Assembly (NCBI GenBank): GCA_947044365.1
Contig: OX345636.1
Location: 28,748,466-28,812,465 of the forward strand
Reading direction: 5' to 3'
Origin: Petrosia ficiformis
Taxonomy: Eukaryota > Porifera > Demospongiae > Haplosclerida > Petrosiidae
Length of the DNA stretch: 64,000 bases
Numbering within the stretch: position 1 is the first letter of the stretch; every line of letters begins with the position of its first letter. This document shows positions 1 through 12,765 of this stretch, piece after piece. A program made the translations under genes and the position numbers. Under the pieces are notes generated by a model. The model did not search any database and was not told where the DNA came from. It worked only from the letters and a program-made list of their open reading frames with translations.

Positions 1-904
1 TCTCTTGCTCTTCTTCTGAATGAGGCAGAAAAACAGGATATCTTTCAAACAGCCTTTCGTTTGGTTGGTAAGGCATAGGATGTAATGGGGATGTAGAATT
101 TCGTCGTAGACAGGGTTCAGTAGTGCTAATCCTTTTTTGTCTTCTGTACTGTGACGTACCTTTTGGTGTATAATTACTCATGCTGCTGCTGGCCTTGATA
201 CACTCATGCTCTGTTTTGCGCATGTGTGTGACAATCTCTGTAGTATAGGTGTTGCTTATTAGTGCAATGGAGAAGAAAGAGTGATTTCTTTGTGGTCATT
301 GCGACAGGGTTTTAGGCAGAACTAGTTTCCATTGTCATAGAAGAGTTTATTATGATCAAAGGATGAAGTGTTGGTCTAAGACTAGGAGAACTTTCGATCC
401 ATCTGCACATGACAGTATCTCTGAAAGCCCTTTAATGGTTCCTTTCCAGCATACAACAAAAGGTCAAAAGGTCATCAGAAATACCAATTTAGTCTCAGTT
501 CAGATGAACTTGGAAATGATGAAGGTAAGTATTGTCTGTAGTCTCTACAACTTGTGTAGTTTCATTGTGTTGTTCTCTAGCTGTTGACTTGTGAGAAACT
601 CAACATCAAGACCTGAGGGGCTTAGAACAACTGCCTACACATCTATCTGTCTGTGAGTATGATAAATTGCTGTGTAGGATCAAGTAATAAGAACATTCAT
701 ACACACCAGGACTCAACCCAATTCTTACAGCATTGGGTGAGAGGTGTGGTGTTGTATAAATATTAATGAGTGCTGTTCTGATCTGCTGTATCAAGTGCCT
801 CATATAAATACTATCATAACACTGATATGATTACATACAATTACCATGTTTTTAACCTACATAATTACATATATGTGATTATATATATATGATTATTATT
901 ATAT
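1..904. other. No supported gene
   Basis: I see only short chance open frames on both strands and AT-rich sequence towards the right end. No protein family, repeat or RNA gene is recognisable here. Confidence 0.5.
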
Positions 905-1060
905 ACAGCGGCGATCAGCCGTAACTTTACACAGGCTCGTACGTTACTCATGTGCACGCGTTATCGAAGGCATGCGAGCGCGAGAGCGGTCACTTACGAA
1001 TTACGTGCACTTGCGCGTGTGAGTCGAGTAAACGCGTCCACTCGCACGCAATACAGCTAC
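905..1060. promoter_or_regulatory. CpG-rich segment, possible promoter
   Basis: This stretch is far richer in CG dinucleotides (gcg, cgcg and acgt runs) than the AT-rich DNA around it. It lies just upstream of the decayed BEN-like gene on +. It could be an unmethylated promoter or part of an element end. No TATA box or defined start could be assigned, so the regulatory role is inference. Confidence 0.25.
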
Positions 1061-1073
1061 TTTCAATGAAGCA

Positions 1074-1999
1074 TGACTTATAGAACAAAATTAGTGTCAA
1101 CTAAAAATTTGTACTTTGGCAAGTCCATTGTCACTGGACTTGCAATAGTTGATGAGAGCAAGTTTATCAGCAAAGCCAATTTGGAGATTGGAGGAGAGAA
1201 AGTTATTAAATACGGTTCAAAAAATTTTGACAATGAATGACTTGGAATTCTTGAAGAGGATCAATGAAGGAGAAACCTCCACACCTGCTGTAAGTATACT
1301 AGGTCATTGTAGGCCTATTTAATAAATTATACATATTGTATGTAGGCCCTTTCTACTAGTTTTGTAAGTGATGATGTTCCAACACCGGATGTAACACATT
1401 TTTTAAAACAGGTTAGTTCAGGTATTAAGGTACATGTGGAAATGTATTCATGGGCTAAACATATACATGTAGGCATCAATTACCTTTACTTTCTTGTTTT
1501 AGGGTTCATGTGATTGCAGTTTAAAATTAGATGAAATTTTAAGAAAATTCACAAACATCATAGAGTGGATATATTCATTTAAACAGCAACCACAACCACG
1601 TGTACAACTACCACTCCTGGACCATCCATTATACAAACACCTGCCAAATTAAAAAAGATATATCCAATATCTGGAGATGATAGCATGGACATGTATATGG
1701 AGAAATTTTTGGGAGACTTACCAGACCTGTCACCATATTCTCCTAAGCAATCCAATAAATACATAAGTCAGGTGGAATTTAAAAAAAAAAATAAAAGCTG
1801 TTCTAGAAAGAACTTCACAGTTAATTTAGAAAAAACAGCTTTTCAGTGAGGAGACAATGAAAATTCTAATGTCAAAGGAGTGTTGGGGAAAACCCAACTT
1901 GACCCATTTAAATTGGGTTTTGTGAAAGCAAAACTGAAAAGACAGCTTGGGCATCATGCATCAGAGCAATTGATGAAAGAGCTGAATAGAGCAAAATAG
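1074..1999 (+). pseudogene. BEN-domain-like gene, decayed
   Basis: Several exon-like pieces follow each other on +. The first, from the ATG near 1071-1074, reads STKNLYFGKSIVTGLAIVDE and then AKP-free sequence up to KYGSKNFDNE; a one-base slip is needed to continue into LEFLKRINEGETSTPA and a donor gtaagt. Pieces around 1355-1410 and 1500-1600 are followed by a Pro/Ser-rich segment at 1610-1770. The last piece (about 1845-1999) contains NVKGVLGKTQLDPFKLGFVK and ends at a stop. This resembles the C-terminal half of BEN domains (NxKG...KxxLDPxKLxxVK), which bind DNA. At least two frameshifts make it a pseudogene. The BEN call rests on a remembered pattern; it could also be an unrelated transposon accessory protein. 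Confidence 0.35.
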
Positions 2000-2378
2000 C
2001 CCATCTCATAAATAGATTTATTACTGTTGTATATCATTATCAAATAAATAAACATAAAACTGTGAAACACAATTAATCAACTCACCTGTTCCTAGCTGAT
2101 GTACTTTTAGAAGGGGTGTAACAGCCATGAGTTCACTACTATGTAAAGTGGCACGCTTAGTTGTGATACCATATTATTTCTATTTAGCCACTGCTAAATA
2201 AATTGCTAATCATCAATTTCAATGGTTAAAATTTAATTTAATTGCGTTTTTCTCCAAATAAAGTATTTATGATTACCATGGTTTAATCGCTCACTGTAGC
2301 TCTTTGTCTTTTACATGATTGGGATGTATAATTTAATGCTCTTCTATTCAGGTAAGACAAAAAATCAATTTTTAAATC

Positions 2379-3784
2379 TTGATCCATAAGACTGGTTTTC
2401 GCAGAGCTCATATTGTTAATTTCATAGGTGCTTTCTATTATGTTCTTGTAAATATTCAACCAAACCTTAGGCAACGGCTCGGTAGCATTCAACTATTGGC
2501 CTTGGTAAAATCTAGAGCAGTAAGTGAGCATGGAATGAATCATATCTTGTACATTCTTCTTCAAGATATTAAGAAATTGGAAAATGTGAGACCTTTGCGT
2601 TATTCTTATAATAAGCTAACGTACATGTACATGTATTCCATAATTTTATGGGGCATATTACTCTTGTCTCAGTCTAATGTGACAGACTGGGGATGAGACT
2701 AAGGAAAAGTGTGGCAACTCGTAACTAATTACGATCACTTTACCAGTTTGTTCTTTTTGTAGGGTATCCATGTTGATGGAATATCATGGCCCTTGAAAGG
2801 GACAATTGCAGTTTGTTCAGCTGATAACCCTGCTAGCAATGAATTAGGAGGTTTTAAGATGAGTGGCTCATCTTTTCGGATGTGTAGGCATTGCCTTGGT
2901 ACAAAATCTAACATCCAATCAAAGGTAAACGTTTATAAACAATTATTCTCATCACCCTTCAATAATTATCAATGTTTAGTTTTGTGAGTGTGATTTTCAA
3001 CTCCGCTCAGCTAAACAATATTCCCACCACTGTAATTTGATAGAAAATGAACCCGAACTTAGTAGTCACTACTCTACAACATTTGGAATAAACCACAGAT
3101 CTAGTTTGGATTCATTAATGTACTTCAGGGTTGCAGAAGGAGCTATGATTCCAGATATTATGCATGATTTATTGAAGGAGTTTTGCCACTCGAACTGAAA
3201 CTGATTCTCAATTTGTTATTAATGAAGTACATTGTATCACATGAATATAAAAAACTGAAGCTTGCAGAATATATTTGTGAAACATATGGGCAACAGTGGT
3301 TAATCACATAAAATCTGCTGCAGGACCAGGACCACTGGACAAAAAAAACTAAAACAGATCACCACCAAGCACTTAAGTACTACGCCACTTATTCCATGCC
3401 TCCCGACGAAAATTGCTTGTTTCATGCAAAAGCTTTCGACCAGAAGTTAATACAGTGACTAATCTAAGAGCTGTATGCTCAAACTATTATCGAACATGCT
3501 CTATTCCGGTTTTAAACTTTGTAAATCACAAGTACAAAGGGAATTTTAGGGAAAGAGCAAAACTAGTCGTAAATGAAAAAGAATGGGGTGAAATCACTGA
3601 CATACACGCAGTATGGTCATCCACAAACACTCACTTCACTGTTGGAACTTGGTACAAAAATATAGAAACCTTTGAAATTTATCCAATGTTAGAATCTGGA
3701 GAACGATGCACTTCTGCACACACAACACGTAACATCATCATTTTGGATGGCAAGAACCATTACTATTTTGCTAAACCTTATTGA
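2379..3784 (+). pseudogene. CMC-like transposase relic
   Basis: Fragments in the same order as the better preserved minus-strand gene at 24.4-28.1 kb. The first is NIQPNLRQRLGSIQLLALVK (about 2450-2510), matching NLSPKLRSSLKAIQLLAVAK there. The second is GTIAVCSADNPASNELGGFK followed by a CxxC-containing MCRHCLG (about 2790-2930). Then come SLDSLMYFRV and an IMHDLL motif (3100-3190) with a frameshift, and a C-terminal segment 3413-3784 ending FAKPY. Introns and internal deletions separate the pieces, and stops occur between them. I place the family tentatively in the CMC (EnSpm/CACTA-like) group because the block order resembles those transposases. Its neighbour upstream, the BEN-like relic on the same strand, may have belonged to the same element. 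Confidence 0.55.
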
Positions 3785-5576
3785 TTTAATTTTGATGCAT
3801 TTAATTAGTTGTGTAAAATCATTGTATTAGTAATTTCATATCTATTTAGTGAAGTGATTGTTTTTTATTGAAATAAACATAAAAATGCATAATTAAGCAA
3901 AGAAATGAAATATTTATTTGCGCTATGAATATTTAATTATTTTGACTCATTTCACATTTTTTATTGTAATGCTGATTACTATTTTACAATTTCCCTTGAA
4001 GGAACTGCTAATCTCACTGCAAAAAAATCATGAAGGCCTTATTGCACAAATGGACAAAAATTATTGTATGTAATGATTAAGTATTTGGTAGGGAACAAGC
4101 ATCATGGAAACCCTCAAAATTTGGTGTGTCATCTTAATTTGCGTGCTTAGTAAAACATATATTACTTTCACAGATGAACACCACAGCTATGTGTAGCATT
4201 GTTACTGCCGAGACCAAACCAAAAAAGGAAGAAAATAAAGATGACAAGGAAATGTTTGTGCTGGTTACCTAAGTGAAAATGTAAATGGGATTTTTGCAGG
4301 GCGCTAACATTAAACAGGAATTGAACATTGTCGTGGATTCCCTATTTATCCCGCCCAAGCTCACTAAATCTTTTCTAATGGGATTAATTGATATTTAACA
4401 AGTACACATGGGATGTTTGAAGTGCAAATTGTTTATTAATTAACACCACAAGGTGTGTCTTGGTGGTCTAAAATAATTCATATAATGGATTATATATAAA
4501 CATGAAATAACAGTTATAAAAAAATTATCAGCCAGAGTAAAATAAAGGGATTACCATTACTATTCATATAAACACACTTGCACAGTATAGATTGTATAGG
4601 AATACAGACAATAGAATTAGAAACAGGGCTTATTTGTTGATTACGAATTAGATTTAAATCTTGTATGATGCCTAAAAGGTTCATGGAAACTGAGACAAAA
4701 CACGGTATAACTATAATTATGTAATTTTAACCCTATTATACTCTTGAAACAAACTTTTTCTTCAAAACTCTGAAGTATTTCTGGACTACAGTGGATGTTT
4801 TGAGATCCACAGCTATATTCTCAGCACAAAGAAGTTGTGCACTACAGCACACAGCAGGTTTTCAAAAAATAAGGAGAGAACTAACATCATATATGCATAA
4901 ATGGTAGAAAAGGCGAACCTTTAGTTTGTCAAACAATGTTTGAAATGTTGTTGGGGGAATTTTCAAAACATTATGTGATGAACGTAAAGTTGGTAGCAGT
5001 TGCATTAAGGTATATGAAAAAGTCAGCTGGAAAAAAATCACTTACTTTGATAAAACAATTTTAGCATTTACCTCTCTGTCAATTTATATTTTTTTGTTCC
5101 ATGAAAATGTTCTTTTAATGTGCCATTCATTGATTCGAAAGGAAAACAAGAATGTGTCCATAGAGGTCCCAAATTTCTCAGTCAGTGATGTGTATTAACT
5201 GGTGAAGTTTTAAAGATACCTTCGAACCTAACAACAGCCAAATAAGAATTTTTTTCAGTTGTTTTACATGTTGTACTCACCATAAAGAGGGCAAAATTGC
5301 TGGTAAAGGTCTTTCAGGCATAATTCTTGTTTATAGACTTGGTTGATAAAGTTTTTCAGCAGTATGTGAAAAAAGGGGCCTCAGGAGGTCTCCCAAATAG
5401 AATAGGTATAGAATGGGAACATATGCTGTGATCAGTGTTCAGATGTCAGCTCCAGTATATATTATACTATCAAGAAGATAGCCATTTGTGCTGTCAGCCA
5501 TTGTAAATGCTTTTGATACCCCATTTTGTTGGTTTTTGAGGCATGTATTGTCTTATATTATCAAACTGAAACAACA
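3785..5576. other. No supported gene
   Basis: AT-rich sequence without a recognisable reading frame or repeat pair. It probably holds further decayed transposon DNA between the two relics that flank it. Confidence 0.4.
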
Positions 5577-6165
5577 TTAATGAGTATAAGTTTCACCAAA
5601 CCATCCTTCAAATCTAATCATTGTTTCATCTATGCTGATGTGTTTAGATGGAAAATAGTGCTGGCTAAATTTAGAAACAATTTTTGTTAAATTGTGTCTA
5701 ATTTTGTAATTGTACTCCGTTTTGGGTAGATTGATTATTCCCATGTTGATGATAACAGCTAAAAATTCTTTCATTTCTAGTGTACTGGCTGATGACCATT
5801 TGCCTAGTCTGTAGAAGATGGTCCATGTTTTCCTGCTGTTTTCAATGTATCATATTGTATAGACATGTATATCTGTGGGAGGTATAAATGATAATAACGA
5901 TTATACATGCAATATGATTTGTGTGTATTCTTCTTCTTATTTACCTGTTGGTCTCCTCCACTAAAAGGCTAATCATATTATCATTAAACTTTGAGAAATG
6001 ATCCCTGAGCCTCGCCAGTAAAATTGAATCTCAAGAAATCAAAATCTTCATCTAATTCTATCTCTGTCCACGGTAAAGTATTGGATGTTTCGTTTACTAC
6101 CATACGAGCTCTTTTACTTCCTGGGCTTCCTAATTTTCGTCTATTAGATCCCACCCTACTTGCTA
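5577..6165 (-). pseudogene. piggyBac transposase relic
   Basis: Read on -, the right end gives ETSNTLPWTEIELDEDFDFL and then LLVEETNR, which fits the N-terminal region of piggyBac transposases. After a spacer the open frame 5577-5774 reads EMKEFLAVIINMGIINLPKT and HISIDETMIRFEGW. In the family the latter is the catalytic block around the first Asp (consensus DESM..FKGR). Frameshifts, missing middle and C-terminal blocks and a premature end make it non-functional. No TTAA-bounded ends were found for it. Confidence 0.6.
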
Positions 6166-7258
6166 TTATATTTTACTATCCAGAGAATTCCACATGCAGC
6201 TAAGTGGAGTTATTATTTTTATTTAATCTTATTAATAATTTAATATAATTTTCCAGGACCAGGGTCGGTCTGGCCCACCCCTAGATTCGCCCCTGGACAT
6301 GTCTACTTTTATATAATGCACTTCCAAGCAGCTGCAATTTGTAAATTACATACTTACCAGGTCTTTTCAATTGATAGTTAGCACATGAGATAGTACCTAA
6401 GTGCTTTTGATTTTCGCAATATGTAGAAAGTTTTATAATTCTCATCTTTTGTTGGTGAAATGATGTTTGTTTAAAGGTTTAAGGTAACAGTCATCTCCAG
6501 GCGCTTCCAATAGGCTTGTACTAAACCATTTCACTTGCTACTCTTGGGAGAAGAATTGTATTAGGGACAGCAATCCTAGTGATAGTGTCGCATATGAAAG
6601 AAGCAATCAGTGATTGATTGCTGAGTTTTTCACACAAAGACCCAAATAATGACCTCATAATAAAATTACTAAAGGAGACTCATACCTAACGTAGGATTGA
6701 CATAGAAGCTTCCGAGAAAAGGACTATGGAGCTACTGCAACAGTACTTTTTCTTTTCATCGGCTATACATGTGAGTATAAAAAAGATGTTATATATCACA
6801 ATTATGATTTAGGATGTGTATGTTTTAATGGCAATACTATAATATTATACTTGTTGTACACATACAGGTTGTATTGGAATTCAAATTGATACTGGGAGAG
6901 GACTTTGAGACAAAGTAGCCATCTTTACTATTCCACTATCTTTTAAAAATCAATAAGGCACTCTATATGTGACACGGTCTGTGAAAAGGTAGCTATCTTT
7001 TTAAAATTAATATTTCAGTATTGGCTCAATAATGCAAAAAACACGCCAAGTGGCGAATTCGTGATTATTGTAGTTTCATGTGGACAAATACCTTGGCTAT
7101 CTCTACCAGCAGTTTCAAAGTCCAAATCCACGTAGTTTTTCCAGAGCGAGTGTTTGTTCAGAGACCGTCAGACATTTTCGTAACGCCATTAAAAAATTAA
7201 CGGAGATGTAACACTAAATAAAACACGGAAATTCCCTGACCGCTAGCCACACCCCTGG

Positions 7259-9746
7259 CAACAAGCAAAAGAATTCTAGAGATATTGCAAACAGCTTTTT
7301 TCAAAGCTCACTGACCCCATCGAACCAAGAAGCACTCACTTGCTTCATTACCGACTATTTTTGGAATGAGGATGACCCTGAAGGTAAGCTAATTAGTAAT
7401 TATTATAATGAATTCATATACTTATAATAACAAATGAAAATAATTAATAGACGATGAAGAGCAGGATGAAGACTTAGATTTTGAATGTGAATACATTCTC
7501 TAGAGATATAAATAAGCTGCAAATTGACATTGTTCTTGTACAGGTGATAATGATGATGCAGCTGTATGGAGATGTGACTCTGCTGATGACGATAGAGAAT
7601 TCTACGAAGAACAGGAAGATGAGGTGGTTCAAAGGGTGGAGATTAGTGATAGTTGGAAGGAAGTGGATGTGGAAAAGAGAGAGATTGATGTCAAGGAAGA
7701 GGAACGGGTTCTGTTATTTTCGACAGAAGGGTGTGGCTGCCACAAACTTTACTGGAAACAATTTTCTGCAGAGCATTATGGAGAGATGCGTAACAACATG
7801 GCACAACTTGAACATGATGCTTTAGATCTAGTCATCATGGGTCAAATAATGGCTGGTACAACTGTGTCGAACCAGAAGATATTTACACATTTTTATCACC
7901 ATGGAAAATCAGTAAGTGTACTTCACATCAAGTGTTGTTATAGTGTGAAAATAATGACTGCTTTTATCAAAGGTTTGCAGGAAGACATTTCTTTTTCTTC
8001 ATGGAATTAGCAAGAAGAGACTAGAAGCAGTTAGAGCTGCATACATGAAAAATGATCTTGTACCTCGGTGAGACATGGTCACTTATCAAAACACTAAAAT
8101 TAATCAACTGAACCTGTCTTTAGAACACATGGCAATACCAATCGTCAGCCTCAACACTCACTGAGTGTAAAGGAACTTCAAGATGCTGTGAAGTACATTC
8201 TCAGCTATGCTGAAAAAATGCCATACTTCCACCTGGACGAATACCTGGGTATAAGAAATACAATGTTCAACTATTGCCCTCCAGTTGTACAAAAAAAGGT
8301 GTATGGCAGCTGTATGAATCAGCAACTGAAAAATTAGATGGTAATAGAGTGGTTCACCAAAGTACCTTTAGGAAGCTCTGGAATAAATACACTCCACACG
8401 TTATCACAAAACCTCGTTCTGATTTGTGCTGGACTTGCCAGAAGTACAGCACTGCACTTATAAGGAGTGTGAACACACCTGAGGAAAGCAGATCAGAAGT
8501 GAGTGGATTAAATTAAACGTTAAAACATATGTATGCATTAGATTTTAAACATTTACTCACATTACTTCAGTTGTACAGACAAGCTGTCAGTCACTTAGAG
8601 AGGGCTACAACAGAGAGGAAATATTATAAAGATGCATGTGAAGAATCCTCCAAACAAGTACCTGCTTTAATCACAGAAGATGATATATATTATCCTCCAC
8701 CAAATTCTTCTCATCAACCCAATTCACTCAAGGTCTGTGTTCATTACTCCTTCGATTTTGCCCAGCAGGTACATCTTCCGAGTGATCCGCTTCAACTCCG
8801 CTCCGCGCAAATGTGGTTTATTTGGTGTCACATGTGAAAGTATTTCTCGTCAGGTCAACTTCCTAATTGATGAAGCAGTTGATATGGGAAAAAGGGCAAA
8901 TTCCATATGCAGCATGTTACACTACTTCTTTAGTCATCATGGTTTGGGAGAACAGACGGTACATCTCAATGCTGACAACTGCGTCAGACAGAATAAGAAC
9001 AATATCGTTATGCAGGTACATTTAATAACATGTATGAAAAAGTAATGTTGTGACACCGATTTATTTTTCATAGTACTTCATGTGGAGAGTAATGGTTGGA
9101 CTTCACCAACACATTACCTTATCTTTTCTGCCAGTTGGACATACAAAATTTGCCACCGATGCCTGTTTCGGGTTAATTAAACAAAGATTTCGTCATACAC
9201 AAGTGGACTTGTATTGATGATTTGGCCAGACTTGTAGAGAGGTCATCGAATGTTAATATAGCACAACCAGTTGGAAACCAATTAATTAACAGGTGAAAGA
9301 ATCATTCCATTATTCGATTGGCATAATCACTTTGAAACTAAATTCAGAAAACTTTCACACATAAAACAGATTCACAAGTTTGTGTTTAGCAGCGACTGTC
9401 CAGGAACTGTAAAAATTAGTGAGTTCTCAAACACAGACGAGAGCACAATAACACTTCTGCGTGATGCCACTTGGTCACCATCTCCAGCAGAACTTCCCCA
9501 ACTCCTTTACCATACAGGGCTTTCAAACGAGAGGCAGAGGTAACTCTATGAAAAAATAAGAGATTTCTGTTCTGATGACACAAAAGATATCTACCTTGTA
9601 TGCCTCGCTCATCGGCCACACCACTTCCTTCATCATCTAGACCGACCATCAGGTTTTCTGGAGAAGAGCCACCTACAAAAAAACGAGTTTGTGGTAACTG
9701 TGGCAGGACTGGCCACTACAGAAATACATGTAATATTACTATGTAA
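7259..9746 (+). CDS. DUF7869-type transposase, multi-exon
   Basis: A spliced gene of about ten exons. Recognisable blocks in order: an acidic N-terminal region (NQEALTCFITDYFW, then EDLDFE), a long exon 7544-7909, FLFLHGISKKRLEAVRAAYM (about 7980-8060), LPPGRIPGYKKYNVQLLPSS (about 8225-8285), SDLCWTCQKYST (8430-8455), VCVHYSFDFAQQVHLPSD (8730-8785), RKCGLFGVTCESISRQVNFL, HLNADNCVRQNKNN (8965-9005), and FMWRVMVGLHQHI with VGHTKFATDACFG (9074-9170). The C-terminus is a zinc knuckle CGNCGRTGHYRNTC at 9690-9731 before a TAA. I know this block order from a family abundant in invertebrates, which I recall as DUF7869. The SFD and NAD aspartates look like RNase H-type catalytic residues, which is inference. 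One small lesion near 8785-8810 and perhaps one near 9640 break the frame. No initiator ATG could be fixed. Confidence 0.6.
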
Positions 9747-9779
9747 ACTAATCTTTTTCTTTCTTTTTTTTTACTCTGT

Positions 9780-10100
9780 AGGGTTCTTCTAGGAGCCACC
9801 TGCATTTGTTGTTATATCAGCACTGTGACCAAACTGTCACAGTTGTTGTCTACACAAGATTTTCATCTATGTCATTTTATCGTCACTGGTGTTGACTACA
9901 GTACCTACCCATTTCTGTTTTTGTTTACTTACCTTTTTTTTGCTGCTTGACTTATATCTATTCCTTTTGTTGTTGTCATTTTATCGGCATTGTGACCAAA
10001 CTGTCACGTGCTTGACTACCTACCTTTTTTAATGTTTACTGTTGTATTTTTTTGGGTTCTTTTTAGGGCCACCAGATATACAAAAGATTTCAACTAGTAG
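9780..10100. repeat. Diverged tandem repeat
   Basis: Two blocks share TGTGACCAAACTGTCAC, a preceding TTTTATCG and a GGGTTCTT...AGG.GCCACC signature, about 180-250 bp apart. They look like a decayed direct duplication in the 3' non-coding part of the DUF7869-type element. Confidence 0.4.
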
Positions 10101-10416
10101 TGTAGTAGCATACTCATACACTTATCTAAGGCACAGTGTATATAAATACAAATGTTGTTTCACAAGAATGATAATGAATTAATGATACTAATAAAACTCA
10201 TGTCTCACCTGTTTGCTGCATTTTCACATTTATAACGGGTCATTCAGTCATGTTTGAGTCATTCTTACATCGTAGTTGAGGGTTAAATCGTTCGATCTTC
10301 AACAAAACGCCGAGTAGAAACAGTCTCTATCTTCCATCCAGCCATGTGCGCAAGTGCTTACTCCGTTTACGGAAATATACGGTATTATAATAATAATTGC
10401 AATTATCACATTAAAT

Positions 10417-11577
10417 TGTGACCGCGCATGAGAAAAGGTGACTTTTCACGCATTTTATGATTTTGAGGTATTGTGCAAAATTGCAGTTATAGCATACCCT
10501 GGCGATTGCCGTTTTATTACATAAAAAGCTTCACTATTATCTTACCTGTCCATTGATACCTTTAACGAAGCTTATAGAACTCTGTATGTTTCACTAGCCT
10601 CCGCCAAACCAACCTGTGTGTGCCTTCATCTTCTTCATAACGCGAAAAGTAGGACGGAAATTAAAACGGATGTGTACGATGTAAGTGCTTGCCACACCCC
10701 TGGTAACGTTAATGGCAACCTAGTTACCAGCAACACTGTAGCATTTCATGAAAATTCTTTGCTCTGAAGGGAAGGTGAATACTTCAGAGACGATTGGAGA
10801 CTAACCCACTACAGCTGCAATTGTAAGTTGACAGTATTAATAATTTCATTCATGTTTATTAACAAATAAATAATAAAATAGTTTAAAGGATGTTATAGAG
10901 ATGATAGATGAAACAAATAATTGGTGAAGGGTGATAAAGATTTCTATAATCCTGTATAGATTTCATTCTGGACACTCCTATATTCCAAGTGTTTGTTTTG
11001 AACTGTAAGAAGAATAACAAGACGTCTGTGTAACATATATCTTAATGGAAGCTAAACTAGTTTTCCTGAAAAGCTAAGTGAGTATTTCAACTCCAGTCAA
11101 GTAATAAAAATTAATTTTTTCTTTGAAATACAGGTATTAATGGACATTATGTAGGTTTGGGAGAAAAAGACAGTGTACAAGAAGATATACTACCAATATT
11201 CATTTCTTGTCAAAATAATGTTACCATAAATACAAAATACATAAATATAAATTGAATATTTAGTACTTACATGATGATGAAAGAAGATTTTAAGGCAGAC
11301 ACATTCTCCTCCATTTTATACCACGTGTTCGAGATACGTAAACAATTAGTTTACGGAATTTAATTATTATAATGAAAAAAATGTTAATTAGGGCGTTTTC
11401 TCAAAATGAAGGATAAATAATACGAACGGTTTACGCACTCGCTGTGGCTCTGTCTTTATCCCAATTCAGACGTTTTATATACCATTCTAGAGATAATTTC
11501 ATGCTCTATTCAGGTATGAATAAAACCCAATTTTCGAAAATTTCGTGAAAAGTCACCTTTTCTCATGCACGGTCACA
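10417..11577. mobile_element. Nested non-autonomous relative
   Basis: Left end TGTGACCGCGCATGAGAAAA and right end on - TGTGACCGTGCATGAGAAAA are nearly identical for about 35 bp, through AGGTGACTTTTCACG. Flanking bases read AT on each side. The ends share TGTGAC and GAGAAAAGGT with the larger element around it, so it is probably an inserted non-autonomous relative. I see no coding region of its own in the 1.16 kb. Confidence 0.6.
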
Positions 11578-12105
11578 ATTGCATTTTTTGGGGAGTTATG
11601 TGTAACCAAACTAGTTAGCGTCTAGCTCGATATCTCGCGATTGCAATGTCAGATAGAAAAAGCGAATACACCATCAGATAGCCAAGTGAATGGGGAATCT
11701 AAAGATGTAAATATCTCATTTTTTTTGAAATAGTGAGATAGCCACCTTTTCTCATCCTGGGTCACATATTCCTTTTACTAAGTTTTTGAGCTACGTTTGA
11801 TGGAGCGATTGACTCAAGAAACTTTGAAAATTTGATTGTCGTCGTACTAGTTAGAACATGGTATATATCGTTGCAACAGTGTCTCCTACCTTTGAAAACT
11901 TGGCTATCATCTGAAAGGAGTATTAGGTAATGAGTGTGATGTATTACTTGTAATAATATGTGTGCAATACGAGTCAAATAGTGTTGGAAATCATAATATG
12001 TAATGTATGTAGTTATAAATATATTTGTATGATAGAATGAGTATTGTATATAATTATACATAAGTATGTATGTTATATATATGTATGTATATGTGTTATA
12101 TATAT

Positions 12106-12234
12106 CATGTTTCAGAGGTCTATATGCGTTATATAAACCTGCCACGAGGTAAGATATCACCCGAGGGCGTAGCCCGAGGGTGATATCATCCGAGTTGGCA
12201 GGTTTATATAACGCATATAGACAGATGAAACATG
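12106..12234. repeat. Long palindrome, foldback MITE-like
   Basis: The arms CATGTTTCA / TGAAACATG and TATGCGTTATATAAACCTGC with its complement form a stem over nearly the whole length. A second nested hairpin sits at the centre (GATATCACCCGAGGGC, loop GTAG, GCCCGAGGGTGATATC). Transcribed, it would fold into one very long hairpin. The flanks are AT-rich, so no target duplication can be fixed. Confidence 0.7.
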
Positions 12235-12537
12235 TTATATCTGATATATTTTAGAATGAGATTCATACCTTGGATTGTCCTGCAAGAGATTGTCATTGAG
12301 TCCGTAAGAAATCGCCATCGAGTTTCACAAGGTTGATATTTTAAAATATCAACCTATTTTGAGGTTTATATGAGAAATATAAACTTACACGCCCCATAGA
12401 AATGTATGGGCTATGAATCTCATTATGAGATATATATATATATAGCATGCTACCATGGCAACCGTTTGATTGGTTAGGTCTTATATTTTTGTATATAGAC
12501 CTGTGAATCTTTAATCTATCAGCATACAATATATTGT

Positions 12538-12693
12538 ATATAGTACACTTACAGTTCTTATATAAAACAATATAAAACCTTGGTTTAGTGTCCTCGGATG
12601 TGATATAGCCCTCGCAGGCTCGGGCTATATCACATCCTTGGACACTAAACCTCGGGTCTATATTTTTGTATATAAGACCTGTAAGTGTACTAT
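12538..12693. repeat. Second long palindrome
   Basis: An imperfect palindrome of about 156 bp. Outer arms are TATAGTACACTTACAG and its complement. Inner arms are GGTTTAGTGTCC and GGATGTGATATAGCCC with complements. The centre TCGCAGGCTCG resembles the GC-rich centre of the palindrome at 12106, which suggests one family. Confidence 0.65.
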
Positions 12694-12765
12694 ATATATT
12701 ACATATAATTATATATAATTATATATATATAATTATATATATATATATTTTTTTTTTTTTTACTG
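12694..12765. repeat. AT low-complexity tract
   Basis: Alternating TA and ATAATT units followed by a run of T. Simple sequence with no gene. Confidence 0.8.

Larger units (their letters stand above)
6968..11765 (+). mobile_element. DUF7869-type DNA transposon
   Basis: The left end starts TGTGACACGGTCTGTGAAAA and the right end, read on -, starts TGTGACCCAGGATGAGAAAA. Both continue into AGGT.GCTATCT, giving imperfect inverted ends of roughly 30 bp. The bases outside are TA on both sides, compatible with a TA duplication. The element encloses the spliced transposase at about 7.26-9.75 kb and a smaller related element at 10417-11577. Boundaries are seen directly. The assignment of gene to ends is inference from position. 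Confidence 0.55.

Noticed and set aside
363..587. Open frame on + of 74 codons
   Set aside because: No recognisable motif, no coding-like composition and no neighbouring exon; consistent with chance.
6254..6297. CCACCCCTAGATTCGCCCCTG, like a hAT end
   Set aside because: No partner end starting CAGGGGCG was found upstream and no 8-bp duplication, so an element could not be bounded.
11762..12160. Open frame of 132 codons on -
   Set aside because: Tyr/Ile/Thr-rich translation of TA-rich repeat and palindrome sequence; not a protein-coding pattern.
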